DNA from: Oceanobacillus senegalensis
GTDB taxonomy: Bacteria; Bacillota; Bacilli; Bacillales; Amphibacillaceae
Direction: 5' to 3'
NCBI RefSeq assembly: GCF_900176885.1
Contig: NZ_LT839648.1
Coordinates: 121,222-185,221 of the forward strand
Length of the DNA: 64,000 nucleotides
In this document: positions 45,187 to 53,778 of the stretch, one piece after another
How the letters are laid out: each line of letters opens with the position of its first letter
Numbering within the stretch: position 1 is the stretch's first letter
Made by a program: the position numbers and the translations under genes
The notes under the pieces: generated by a model
The model's input: the letters and a program-made list of their open reading frames with translations, nothing else
Database searches by the model: none
What the model was told of the DNA's origin: nothing

Positions 45187-45333
45187 GTTTTAAGGCAGGA
45201 GGCAGATTTGAAGTGCCTTTCCCTGGTCTATCCGCTTCATTCTACGTGCTCGAGAAGAAGCAATAACGAGTACATCGATGTGTAGAAAGATAAAAAGGTA
45301 AGCGTAACATCCATTCATTTTTAAGAACTACAT

Positions 45334-45366
45334 AAATCCCATCTACAAAAATGTAGGTGGGATTTA
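45334..45366 (+). terminator. hairpin terminator
   Basis: AAATCCCATCTACA pairs perfectly with TGTAGGTGGGATTT. The T-run is weak (ATTATTAG). Located 148 bp after the PhoX gene. Confidence 0.6.
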
Positions 45367-45419
45367 TTAGATTCTTTATGTTTTATTCTTTATTTAAATA
45401 AAAACCGATTTACTACGTA

Positions 45420-45560
45420 CGATTTTTCGCTGACGAAGCCTTCCTTGTCCTGCGAGAAAAGCACGTATCTAGACCTGAGTAGGAAGTGGTTTTCCGTTAC
45501 GGAGGCTGAGGCCGTACCCGCGGAAAAAAAGCGACTGTCCGTAGTGGAATCAACGTTGCA
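45420..45560. repeat. degenerate dispersed repeat (GC-rich)
   Basis: Contains GAGGCTGAGGCCGTACCCGCG and CGACTGTCCGTAG with CTGACGAAGCC. It is a GC-rich island in AT-rich surroundings and resembles the 27233-27340 element family in its flanking strings. Confidence 0.4.
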
Positions 45561-45746
45561 CCAATATGGAATAGAGTTAATACACATCATATCTATTATA
45601 AGCATAAGCAATATTCTCTTAAAAAACTGCTTTATCGACAAATCTCTCCATTAAATTTCACAAATTGTTCAAAAATGACAGACTATTTAGTGTTTATTTG
45701 TTGTATAATTGTTAATGAACGAACAAATAACATTATTAAAAACCTA

Positions 45747-45785
45747 AACTCAAAAAACATAGATACTCTCTATGAATTTTGAGTT
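45747..45785 (+). promoter_or_regulatory. 5' leader stem-loop before the FbpB-like gene
   Basis: AACTCAAAA pairs with TTTTGAGTT, and inner CATAG pairs with CTATG around an ATACTCT loop. It ends 9 bp before the ribosome site AAAGGAGAGG. No T-run follows, so a translational or stability element is more likely than a terminator. Confidence 0.5.
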
Positions 45786-45812
45786 ATTGATATGAAAGGA
45801 GAGGGCTGATTT

Positions 45813-45968
45813 ATGTTTAAAGGAGTAACCCCTTATGATGAATTGGTCAATAAATATAAAGAAGAATTGTTAAATGATGAACAATTAATGGAACGTTTTG
45901 AGGAAAAATTCGAGGAAAGACTAGCAGCAAAAGGGAAAAAGAAAAAAGAAGAACGTTCACTTAGTTAA
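45813..45968 (+). CDS. FbpB-like small basic protein
   Basis: A 51-residue charged helical protein: MFKGVTPYDELVNKYKEELL, then MERFEEKFEERLAAKGKKKK. It resembles FbpB-type proteins, small basic partners of the Fur-regulated FsrA sRNA in B. subtilis, in the 'ELV-KxKxELL' start and the helical E/K-rich body. AAAGGAGAGG precedes the ATG. No Fur box was identified, so the iron link is weak. A stem-loop lies in the leader. Confidence 0.5.
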   Translation: MFKGVTPYDELVNKYKEELLNDEQLMERFEEKFEERLAAKGKKKKEERSLS

Positions 45969-46017
45969 CTACCATTTTTACGATTTGTACCGTAAATACA
46001 AACTATATCTTCTAAAC

Positions 46018-46060
46018 AATCACCTCTGTCACTCATTTTTGACAGAAGGTGATTTTTTTA
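46018..46060. terminator. hairpin terminator (TCACCTCTGT type, copy 2)
   Basis: TCACCTCTGTC pairs with GACAGAAGGTGA, followed by TTTTTTTA, 50 bp after the FbpB-like gene. Nearly identical to 35636-35676. Confidence 0.88.
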
Positions 46061-46157
46061 TTGCAAGATCTTCTAATAAGTAGTTTGAATTTGTGCTCTA
46101 AAAGTTCTTGTGACATAATATTTATTGCGATATATAAGGTTAAGAAGGAGATTTTGA

Positions 46158-46436
46158 ATGAATAAGACAGACTTAATTAATCAAGTAGCAGAGAAAAGTG
46201 AATTATCGAAGAAAGACGCAACACAAGCAGTGGGAGCTGTGTTAGATTCTATTATGGAATCAATGAAAAACGGTGAAACTGTTCAACTAATAGGTTTCGG
46301 AAATTTTGAGGTTCGAGAACGTTCAGCGAGAAAAGGACGAAATCCACAGACTGGTGAGGAAATTGACATTCCTGCAAGTAAAGTTCCTGCATTTAAGCCA
46401 GGTAAAGCACTTAAAGATATTGTTAAAGACGCATAA
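46158..46436 (+). CDS. hup: HU-type histone-like DNA-binding protein
   Basis: A 92-residue HU protein, full length. [20 protein letters not shown] at the N-terminus, the [20 protein letters not shown] arm and [23 protein letters not shown] at the C-terminus are all canonical. It compacts and bends DNA. AGAAGGAG precedes the ATG and a terminator follows. A separate main HU copy is common in this group, so this may be one of two. Confidence 0.96.
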   Translation: MNKTDLINQVAEKSELSKKDATQAVGAVLDSIMESMKNGETVQLIGFGNFEVRERSARKGRNPQTGEEIDIPASKVPAFKPGKALKDIVKDA

Positions 46437-46460
46437 AATCACTATAAAAAATATGAACCA

Positions 46461-46503
46461 TAAAAAGTAATCCATCTGTATTACAGATGGATTACTTTTC
46501 TTT
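46461..46503 (+). terminator. Rho-independent terminator
   Basis: AAAAGTAATCCATCTGTA pairs with TACAGATGGATTACTTTT, followed by CTTTC, just after the HU gene. Confidence 0.85.
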
Positions 46504-46615
46504 CATTTTAGAAGTTAAACTTCTACCAGATGCCCCCCCCACGACTACCTGCACGATGGTGAACTAGCTTCATAGAATAATTAGGATGAGCATAATAATT
46601 ATGTAGGATGATGGG

Positions 46616-47296
46616 TTGAGAAAAATCTATATATTTGGGTTCACGTTTTTTTAAGTCTCGCTTTGTTTGGTTGTGATCGAATCGATGATGATAGGGAAGG
46701 TGCAGATGAAGGGGTTACCGAAAAAAGGAAGTTCAGGAAGAGGACAAAGAACATCGCAAGGATGGAGAGGAACCTCAAAATGGAGAGGAAAACACGAAGG
46801 AAGAGAGGGATGATTAGGATACCTTAGTGCTTCACACTGGCTCGACGGAAACCGTCATGAGGAAGAAAGAGGGAATGGGGCGAGGAAGTGAAGGTGATTC
46901 CTTATCAGCTACAACCCTATGGCATTTCTTATCGATTGGATGAAATGTTCGGTGCTCCGAAGTGCAAAACCAGACAATCACCTATACCTCTGTAAACGAT
47001 ATGTTTCATCTAACAGTAGAAGTCATCGAAAATACCAATCTCGAAACACGGTATCGAGCCTACAAGAAAAATATGAAGCGGAAGGGTATGAGGAAAAAGG
47101 GGAATTGGTAAACGCACCGATAGAAGAAAATGGACTAACGGGAGAAATGCAATACTATGCCTATCCAGTGAATGGATTTTATGTTTATGGGGTAGATGGA
47201 CATGTGCTTGTAATTACATATGTGTATCCTTTAGTGGGCGGGGATAGAATGCTCCCACTGTTGGAGGGTTTTCGGAAGTCCATTCGTTTGGAGTGA
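46616..47296 (+). pseudogene. frameshifted lipoprotein gene
   Basis: TTG 46616 after TAGGATG starts LRKIYIFGFTFF; a slip in the T-run at 46646-46652 puts the frame into LSLALFGCD, a lipobox. After a second shift near 46720 it reads KEVQEEDKEHRKDGEE, a hydrophilic linker, to a stop. Further pieces are ISYRLDEMFGAP, TITYTSVNDMFHLTVEVIEN and LQEKYEAEGYEEKGELVNAP ending LEGFRKSIRLE. At least four shifts break one lipoprotein of about 220 residues. Family unknown. Confidence 0.65.
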
Positions 47297-47566
47297 GGTT
47301 TGTTATATCTTTTATAAATAGAATAGACGTGTGTGATGAAGCATGGCTTTGTTTCGGCATGCTTTTTATTTTTGTTTACTACTAACATCGAGAAATTCCA
47401 ATAAAAGCAAGGGTAAGATTGGATTTTTGATAAATATTGTAAGGCCCCCAACTAGCGCAATATCCCGCGGTATTTTCCACCAGTTCCAACTGCTCTCTCA
47501 ACTAAAAATCTTCCATAAATTAATAAATCACCTGGTTTGTGTCATTCTAAAGGTGAGGTGAGTGTG

Positions 47567-48250
47567 ATGAGAGGGTTATTTCGTGTAATGGTTATTGGTT
47601 TTATGTGTGTGTTGTTGCCTGTTGTGGTGCAGGCGGAGGAACATGGTACGAAGCTGGATGAGGAATTTGATATTGATCTGTCGGGGTATGAGTTGCATAC
47701 GATTGGTACGTTTAATCAAATTGGCTACAAAATTACACCACTCGCGCATTTATACTTCGGTATTATCGAGCGAGAAAAAGAGTGGATGGATGAGCCTAGG
47801 CTTTATATAAAGGGCAATAAGGGCTATGTCCACCTGTGGAAGGATGATGGGACAAACGTACTTTATCATGTGAAAAAGCAGGAAAGCGGAGAATGGCAAA
47901 TCATGGATGTCAAACGGAAAATCATTAATCGATTACCAGTATCCAAAGCAGATTTACATGATGTATTGATTGAACGACTTATTGAACCAATCAGTCAAGC
48001 GGTACAAAATTATTATGGAGAATCAAAGCTTTGGTATAGGGGGATGGAAAAAATCCTTAAAATTGAGGAGGATGAAGAAGACCATACGTTTCTTTTAACC
48101 ATTCAAGTCCAAACCTTTGAAGGGGCACACAATCCACCATATGGCGAAGAAACCATCACCTTTCAAATAGATGGCAGTGATGTAAAGACGCTTCATTATC
48201 GACATCGAGATATACCGAAAGAAGAATGGGGAGGATTGGAATTGCGGTAA
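47567..48250 (+). CDS. secreted protein of unknown function
   Basis: About 227 residues. ATG 47567 follows AGGTGAGGTGAGTG; the signal peptide MRGLFRVMVIGFMCVLLPVV is cut near VQAEE. The mature part is acidic with repeated Tyr/Trp-containing strands (YFGIIEREKEWMDEPRLYIK, GYVHLWKDDGTNVLYHV). It follows the lipoprotein pseudogene after 270 bp. No family recognised. Confidence 0.6.
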   Translation: MRGLFRVMVIGFMCVLLPVVVQAEEHGTKLDEEFDIDLSGYELHTIGTFNQIGYKITPLAHLYFGIIEREKEWMDEPRLYIKGNKGYVHLWKDDGTNVLYHVKKQESGEWQIMDVKRKIINRLPVSKADLHDVLIERLIEPISQAVQNYYGESKLWYRGMEKILKIEEDEEDHTFLLTIQVQTFEGAHNPPYGEETITFQIDGSDVKTLHYRHRDIPKEEWGGLELR

Positions 48251-48375
48251 TTTTGATTAAAGGGGGAGGGGGATGTTCCATTTCTCTTTATGTATAGGCT
48301 ATTGGTATGGTTCAATAGAGTTAACTACATCATAAAGAATATTACATAAGAATTGGTGAGTAAGGAGTAATAGCA

Positions 48376-48825
48376 ATGAGTGTTTCTATAAACGATGAAA
48401 TCGAGGAGCTTTATCAGAGATTAATTGCTACCTGGAATAAACGTGATGCCAAGGGGATGGCTGATCTATATTCAGGACAGGGAGTTCAAATTGGTTTTGA
48501 TGGAAGTAAATTAGTTGGAAGGAAAGAGATTTTAGCTCATCTTCAACCTATATTTGACGAACATCAAACCCCGCCTTTTGTAACTAAAATAAAATCCATA
48601 CGACCATTAGGAGTGGATACAGCTATTTTGCATGCCATTGCAGGAATGATTCCACCGGGTAAAGAAGAAATCGACCCCAATCTAAACGCACATCAAACAC
48701 TGGTTGTAGTGAAAAAGGCTGATAATAGCTTACAAATTGAACTATTTCAAAATACCCCTGCCCAGTTCCATGGTAGACCTGAGTTACAGGAGCAAATGAC
48801 AGAAGAGTTAAGGCAACTGCTTTAG
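48376..48825 (+). CDS. SnoaL/NTF2-like (SgcJ/EcaC type) small protein
   Basis: A 149-residue alpha+beta barrel protein. ISINDEIEELYQRLIATWNKRDAKGMADLY is the typical N-terminal helix pair, and SGQGVQIGFDGSKLVGRKEI with LHAIAGMIPPG follow. The end (ELFQNTPAQFHGRPELQEQM) is the 'QNTPAxxHGRPE' tail seen in SgcJ/EcaC proteins. Probably a small-molecule-binding or isomerase-like fold; no assigned reaction. Ribosome site AAGGAG. Confidence 0.78.
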   Translation: MSVSINDEIEELYQRLIATWNKRDAKGMADLYSGQGVQIGFDGSKLVGRKEILAHLQPIFDEHQTPPFVTKIKSIRPLGVDTAILHAIAGMIPPGKEEIDPNLNAHQTLVVVKKADNSLQIELFQNTPAQFHGRPELQEQMTEELRQLL

Positions 48826-48960
48826 TAACTCTATCTTATGAAGCGAATCGGTTATAAACGTTAAATAAGACAATCGAAAAGGGGTTGTCTAATTTTAAGT
48901 AGTTCGGCTTTCATGGAGAAAAATTTAGATACCTATTCTCAAATAGACGAGGTGAATGTT

Positions 48961-49056
48961 TTGGATAATGAACTAATCATCATTTTCTTGGCTTGTTTTT
49001 CTGCCATGATTGGGGGCTTGGTTGCATTAAAGGCAAGGAAACGGAATAATAAGTAG
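48961..49056 (+). CDS. 31-residue single-TM peptide
   Basis: TTG 48961 follows GAGGTG; it encodes LDNELIIIFLACFSAMIGGL, then VALKARKRNNK. One TM helix with a short acidic N-terminus and a basic tail. An in-frame extension to ATG 48913 exists but has no ribosome site. Unknown function. The terminator at 49138 lies downstream. Confidence 0.4.
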   Translation: MDNELIIIFLACFSAMIGGLVALKARKRNNK

Positions 49057-49137
49057 AGGTAACTTATTAGTACGAAGGTTATTGAATAAGGATGATAAGC
49101 CTTAATGATATGAAGTATTTACCTTTCAGCAAAAGGG

Positions 49138-49170
49138 GCAATTGCGAAACAGGGCAGTTGCTTTTTCTTT
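49138..49170 (+). terminator. Rho-independent terminator
   Basis: GCAATTGC pairs with GCAGTTGC (G-U), followed by TTTTTCTTTTG. Confidence 0.65.
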
Positions 49171-49261
49171 TGTTATCGAGCAAGTAGAGTATAAAATGAT
49201 TTGTAACAATTGAAATAGTAAACACATTGATTTTTGTTGAGGGAAATTAGGATATTACATG

Positions 49262-49879
49262 ATGAAACCAGTAAGGAAGAATAATAGTTTCATTGCAATA
49301 GTTACATTAGTATTCGTCATTTTATTTGTAGCGTATGATAACACCTCGGAAGAATCAAGTGCTTAGTTGGACGGCGACTCTCAACATAACACTTGGTGAG
49401 ACTCCCGAACTAGATTCAACAGAAGGTGCTTCAGACATCGACAACAGTAAAACAGGAATCATGGATAAGGAAGAAGATACATCAAAGCCTACTCCTGAGA
49501 AAACAGATCATGCCCCTACTGATACTATTGCGAGTTTGCAAGAAGCGTACCTCGAAAAATTAAATGCTGCTAAAAAAGAAGTGGAAGAATTAGAACCAAC
49601 CGATTCATCGACATTTGCTTTGAAAAATTAGATAGATGGGAAATTTGGGATAACGTATTGAACGAAATTTACCAAGAGCTAAAGGAGCAAATTGCCACCA
49701 GTAGAGATGGAAAGCTTGCGAGCAGAACAACGAGATTGGCTAACCTATAGAGTGATAGTGCATTGGAAGTATCGCTAAAATATAAAGGTGGTACAAAGGA
49801 ACAGTTAGAATATGTGGCTGTGCTTGCAAATCTTACAGAAGAAAGATGCTATGAATTAGTTGAAGAATATATGAACTAG
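49262..49879 (+). pseudogene. LprI/DUF1311-type lysozyme-inhibitor-like gene, multiply frameshifted
   Basis: ATG 49262 gives an N-terminal membrane anchor (FIAIVTLVFVILFVAYD), then a stop. The +1 frame continues with SLQEAYLEKLNAAKKEVEEL to a stop at 49629. Another frame then gives RWEIWDNVLNEIYQELKEQI, LRAEQRDWLTYR (the DUF1311 core) and DSALEVSLKYKGGTKEQLEY with TEERCYELVEEYM. At least three frameshifts. The family normally protects against lysozyme. Confidence 0.8.
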
Positions 49880-49912
49880 TTTTTGTAGACTTTTAGGAGA
49901 AAGAGGGATTAG

Positions 49913-50353
49913 ATGGATATTACGAATCCAGCGGGTTTTCAGAACAGATTTCTGTCAAGATTTTTAGATTTCATCATTACTTTTTTGATAACAGGAATTT
50001 TATCACAGCTTTTATACGGGGGGTTTTATGATGGAAATCATTATTACCTCACCGATTTATTTGGGGTGCTCTATTACCTGCTATTGCCTATTTTATGGCA
50101 CGGATACACCATAGGACGACGAATGGCAGGGAATCGCATTGTTAGAGTGGATGGTAGAAAACTAGGCATTGGCACGATGCTATTGAGGGATTTGGTTGCA
50201 GGCATTATCTATGCTTTGACATTAGGAATAGGGCTCATCGTAAGTGCTTTTATGATAGGGATTAGAGAAGATAAGCGAGCGCTTCATGATTTTATTGCAC
50301 AAACCTATGTTACAACAGATCCGCCATCAACATTTAAAAATAGTGAGCAATAA
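49913..50353 (+). CDS. RDD family membrane protein
   Basis: A 146-residue protein with three or four TM segments. NRFLSRFLDFIITFLITGIL at the N-terminus (with R and D for the RDD motif) and WHGYTIGRRMAGNRIVRVDG, LLRDLVAGIIYALTLG and DKRALHDFIAQTYV are typical. Family roles include Na+/H+ exchange or unknown. It follows the LprI pseudogene by 34 bp. AGGAGAAAGAGG precedes the ATG. Confidence 0.85.
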   Translation: MDITNPAGFQNRFLSRFLDFIITFLITGILSQLLYGGFYDGNHYYLTDLFGVLYYLLLPILWHGYTIGRRMAGNRIVRVDGRKLGIGTMLLRDLVAGIIYALTLGIGLIVSAFMIGIREDKRALHDFIAQTYVTTDPPSTFKNSEQ

Positions 50354-50449
50354 AACCTCCAATCGATTCACTGCAGCCTATTATAAAGACGAATAGTTAT
50401 GCATCACTTGGTAAAAATAACCTTAAGTCTAAGGTTAGGGTGATTTTTA

Positions 50450-51013
50450 ATGAAAAAACGCATTTCTCTTTTCTTCCTTATTTTATCAGCTTTCCTTTGT
50501 GGAGGATTCCATGGAGCAGTATATGTAAAGGCGGATGATAAACCTAAACCTCTTGAGGAATTTTATCCTGAGTTTGGCTATACAACGGCAGAAGAGGCTA
50601 TCCAGGAATTTGAATCGCATTTTGACCAGGACGTCCAACTTCCGCTTCGAATTCCTCCCATCCCTTTCACGCATTATATGGGAAAGTTTAGTGATTTAGA
50701 GGGGGATATCAATGATTCCTTAGAATTGATGTTCATTAATGAGGATTCTCCTGAAAATCATTACAAAGTAGAGGTACGTCTAATTGAGGCAAAACTTGAG
50801 GTTCCAGAAAGGTATATTGTTAAAAAGGTTCAGCTAAACAACGGGGATGAAGCCATATATATGCAAATTCATGGAGCGGCTTATGGGTTAGTTTTTGAGA
50901 AAGGGAATTGGCAATATATACTAAGTGTTGATCGGAGAGTTTCCGATAGGGTCACGGATGAGGTATTGGTTCAAATTGCTGAGTCAATTGATTATGTTGG
51001 AGATGGTGGTTGA
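50450..51013 (+). CDS. secreted protein of unknown function
   Basis: 187 residues with a signal peptide (MKKRISLFFLILSAFLCGGF, cleaved near VYVKA). The mature region holds EFYPEFGYTTAEEAIQEFES, FTHYMGKFSDLEGDINDSLE and YMQIHGAAYGLVFEKGNWQY. No family is recognised. The ribosome site is weak (TAGGGTGA). It is followed by a terminator. Confidence 0.55.
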   Translation: MKKRISLFFLILSAFLCGGFHGAVYVKADDKPKPLEEFYPEFGYTTAEEAIQEFESHFDQDVQLPLRIPPIPFTHYMGKFSDLEGDINDSLELMFINEDSPENHYKVEVRLIEAKLEVPERYIVKKVQLNNGDEAIYMQIHGAAYGLVFEKGNWQYILSVDRRVSDRVTDEVLVQIAESIDYVGDGG

Positions 51014-51079
51014 TGGATTTGGTTTTTCATTCACCAAAAGAAGACGGTTTTTTGCTCAAACTCAATCATTTAGGTGAGA

Positions 51080-51111
51080 TCCTGTAGAGAGGTGTTCTGC
51101 AGGTTTTTTTG
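51080..51111 (+). terminator. Rho-independent terminator
   Basis: CCTGTAGA pairs with TCTGCAGG, followed by TTTTTTT. Confidence 0.75.
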
Positions 51112-51348
51112 TGGATTTTTTTGGATGGACGGAGGGAGATGGTTCCTCGTTCTAGATATTGATTAGATTACGAATTGTTTTGAAAAGCAACCCTATCCTT
51201 CAGCGCATTGGTGGGATAAAGGTTGAAAAAAATGGCACAGGAAGAATCGTCTTTATTCTACAAAAATATGATAATATATACTAATGGTCTATTTTTCCTA
51301 AACGGAGTAGAAACATATCATGCAACTTAAAGATATAGGAGGAATAGT

Positions 51349-52293
51349 ATGAAACGTCATTCAGCGATGATCATTTTTGTTATTGGCGCCTGTTGTTTCG
51401 GTCTTAATCCATTATTTGTTAAATTAGGCTATGCGGACGGATGGAGCCTGGGCGAGATTAATGTTGTACAGGTTATCATAGCCTTAACCGTTCTTTGGAT
51501 AGTCGGAATTCTGTCCATCAAACGTCATCCGTGGGTAATTCGGAAGCTTACGGGGAAGAAAGTGATTTCTTTGATTGTTGCCGGGAGCTTTACCGGACTG
51601 ACTAGTATCCTCTATTATGGTGCGATGCAGTATTTACCAGCGTCCCTGGCTGTTGTGTTATTGTTCCAATTCGTATGGGTCGGCGTGTTGTTTGATTGGA
51701 TATTCAACCGGCAAAAACCAACGAAGCAAACGGTACTAGCTGTGATGCTAACCTTAGTTGGTGTATGCTTTGCAGCAGGGTTATGGAATGGTGGTTTTTC
51801 CGATATTTCTCTAATTGGATTTGTATTAGGGATTGGTTCTGCATTCTCCTATACTGCGTTTGTCTTTGTCAGTGGACGTGTAGCTACTGACGTTCCTGCA
51901 ACTATTCGAACACCCATCATGATCACAGGAGCGGGAATATTAACCTTTATTGTTTTCCCACCACATCTCACATTAAACGAAGGTGTGTTAGAAGGAAATA
52001 TATGGATTTATGCAGCAGGGGTGGCCCTTTGTGGCTTAATTTTAACCCCATTCCTTTTTGCCATTTCTACCCCGCATTTATCCGGAAGCTTTGCTACGAT
52101 TCTAGGTTCAGTAGAATTACCTGTGTCCGTTATCGTTGCCGCTATAGGCCTATCCGAGCATATCACACTATCTAGATGGTTTGGCGTGATTCTCATTCTT
52201 CTGGCAATCGTATTAGGCGAATTGCGAAGCATTTGGAAATACATTCAAATTAAAAAACATAACGTTGATAGAAGTAGGCAGTATGGGGCGTAG
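51349..52293 (+). CDS. EamA-type DMT-family transporter
   Basis: A 314-residue, ten-TM protein with two EamA repeats. FVIGACCFGLNPLFVKLGYA opens the first, SLIGFVLGIGSAFSYTAFVF the second. The residues ILGSVELPVSVIVAAIGLSEHITLSRWFGVILI end in the typical EamA tail. Probable exporter of a metabolite. ATAGGAGGAAT precedes the ATG. Single gene; substrate unknown. Confidence 0.88.
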   Translation: MKRHSAMIIFVIGACCFGLNPLFVKLGYADGWSLGEINVVQVIIALTVLWIVGILSIKRHPWVIRKLTGKKVISLIVAGSFTGLTSILYYGAMQYLPASLAVVLLFQFVWVGVLFDWIFNRQKPTKQTVLAVMLTLVGVCFAAGLWNGGFSDISLIGFVLGIGSAFSYTAFVFVSGRVATDVPATIRTPIMITGAGILTFIVFPPHLTLNEGVLEGNIWIYAAGVALCGLILTPFLFAISTPHLSGSFATILGSVELPVSVIVAAIGLSEHITLSRWFGVILILLAIVLGELRSIWKYIQIKKHNVDRSRQYGA

Positions 52294-52352
52294 GGACAGG
52301 TGCAGACCATTGAAAACGTCCACTAAAAAAATTCATCCTCATAAAAACATAA

Positions 52353-52420
52353 GAAATACCTCCAGATTTTGCTAATGGGGATTGCCAAAGCCCCATGAAA
52401 CAAAATTTGGAGGTATTTTT
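52353..52420. repeat. compound hairpin (possible terminator or MITE end)
   Basis: AAATACCTCCAGATTTTG pairs with CAAAATTTGGAGGTATTT, with an inner ATGGGG/CCCCAT hairpin, and TTTTT follows. A cruciform-like structure 60 bp after the EamA gene; probably its terminator. After it (52421-52550) short decayed frames, such as NPILKLLKDERDF, are visible but unidentified. Confidence 0.55.
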
Positions 52421-52550
52421 AATGCCCAAATGCCTAGATAGGTCATATTTTTTCTGTATGAATCCACACTATTTTTGATAATCCTATACTTAAACTCTTA
52501 AAAGATGAACGTGATTTTAGTTTTATTAATGATAGTTATACCGTAAAAGT

Positions 52551-52722
52551 AAAGTAGCATATTAAGCGAAGTGTGATTAGGGAGCGAAATTTAGGGTGAT
52601 GACTCATGCCCTCATCTATCAAGAATAGGCTTGCGCCGACATTCTATGCTTTTTCGAGAAAGGTTAACGATACAAGTGGCTTATCCAACTTGGGAAAGCT
52701 CGTGTAGAAAGAGAATGGTAGG
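52551..52722 (+). pseudogene. degraded partial copy of the 22191 acyltransferase gene
   Basis: Aligns to 23093-23262: AGCGAAGTGTGATTAG, TATCAAGAATA, TTGCGCCGAC and ACAAGTGGCTTATCCAACTT are shared. Frameshifts and stops interrupt it. It corresponds to residues about 300-360 of that protein. Only the internal segment is present. Confidence 0.85.
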
Positions 52723-52776
52723 AGTCTAGTGAAAGAATATATACCTCTACTCCTATAAATTATTTTTTATAAATCG

Positions 52777-52805
52777 TTTACACCTATAAAAAATTTTGAT
52801 AGTAT
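52777..52805 (+). promoter_or_regulatory. gnt operon promoter
   Basis: -35 TTTACA (52777-52782), 17-bp spacer, -10 TAGTAT (52800-52805). The -10 overlaps the operator below. Confidence 0.7.
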
Positions 52806-52819
52806 ACTTGTATACAAGT
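52804..52819 (+). promoter_or_regulatory. GntR operator
   Basis: ATACTTGTATACAAGT, an almost exact copy of the B. subtilis GntR operator dyad (ATACTTGTATACAAGTAT). Repression would be relieved by gluconate. Confidence 0.85.
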
Positions 52820-52867
52820 GTTCCGGTATTCTGGAATACAGATTTTATAGTAAAAGAGGTGATTGGT

Positions 52868-53593
52868 TTGAAAGGGCTTTATCCTATTAAAAGATTACGG
52901 GAAGCTTCCATTGGACAACAGGTGGCTGCTGATTTACGTATGCGAATTCTTTCTGATGAACTGGAAATGGGGAGCATTGTATCCGAAAACAAATTGTCGG
53001 AGGAATATCAAGTGAGTCGGTCCCCTGTACGAGAAGCCTTGAAAGTATTGGAAAAAGAGGGGCTCGTCCAGTTACAAAGAATGGGTGTCAAGGTGATTGG
53101 ATTTACACAAAAAAATATTGATGAGATTTATGATGTACGACTGATGGTTGAATCCTTTGTCTTTAATCATCTATTAGAAGAAGAAAATAATGATGAGCTG
53201 GTTAGGGATTTACATAAAATATATGAAATGATGAAAATCGCTATTAAATATAAAGATCCGGACGAATTTTCATTTAAAGATATCGAATTTCATGAAACCG
53301 TTATTCACTCTATTCAACATCGTTACATCAGTTTGATTTGGGACAATATTAAGCCGGTTGTTGAATGTTTTATTTTATTGGATATGAGACATCGGATGGA
53401 AGAAAATTATGAAGACTTAGAACGGGTTATGCGAAATCATGAGCTGCTCATCCAAACCATTCAGGAAAAAGATAAGAAGTTAAAGGAGAAGGCCTTTTAC
53501 GATAATTTTAAAAATGTGAAGAAACAATCGGATGGTTTGTGGGATAATCCGGAAGCCTTGAAAAAGGCGAGTGAGTATCTTGAACAAAAATAA
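52868..53593 (+). CDS. gntR: gluconate operon repressor GntR (GntR/FadR type)
   Basis: About 241 residues. The N-terminal winged HTH is IGQQVAADLRMRILSDELEM, then SRSPVREALKVLEKEGLVQL; the C-terminal half is an FCD effector domain (DVRLMVESFVFNHLL, FHETVIHSIQHRYI). TTG 52868 follows GAGGTGATT; a longer start at 52796 would include the operator. It lies first in a gnt operon and has the classical operator upstream. The gntK relic overlaps its 3' end. Confidence 0.92.
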   Translation: MKGLYPIKRLREASIGQQVAADLRMRILSDELEMGSIVSENKLSEEYQVSRSPVREALKVLEKEGLVQLQRMGVKVIGFTQKNIDEIYDVRLMVESFVFNHLLEEENNDELVRDLHKIYEMMKIAIKYKDPDEFSFKDIEFHETVIHSIQHRYISLIWDNIKPVVECFILLDMRHRMEENYEDLERVMRNHELLIQTIQEKDKKLKEKAFYDNFKNVKKQSDGLWDNPEALKKASEYLEQK

Positions 53594-53760
53594 ATATGTG
53601 ATTGGTGTTGACATACGAAAGCGGTGTTATTCGTGAAGGAATGCCAATTTTTGTTAGCCTTTCTCGAACATGGGAGTAGGAAGATGAAAAAAATGGCACC
53701 ATACCAATTAGGGGGTTAATCCTCCATAACTTTCAACATCCAGAAGAATATACAACATAA
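53580..53760 (+). pseudogene. gntK: gluconate kinase (gntK) relic
   Basis: TTG 53580, overlapping the gntR stop, starts NKNKYVIGVDI, the N-terminus of FGGY-type gluconate kinases, followed at once by a different sequence and a stop. In Bacillus the order is gntR-gntK-gntP-gntZ, and here about 1.5 kb of kinase is missing. A clean internal deletion is the best explanation. Confidence 0.7.
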
Positions 53761-53778
53761 GATTGGAGAGTTTATTAA

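Noticed and set aside
45445-45654. Frame across the GC-rich repeat near 45.5 kb
   Set aside because: Runs through a dispersed repeat; no ribosome site, no family.
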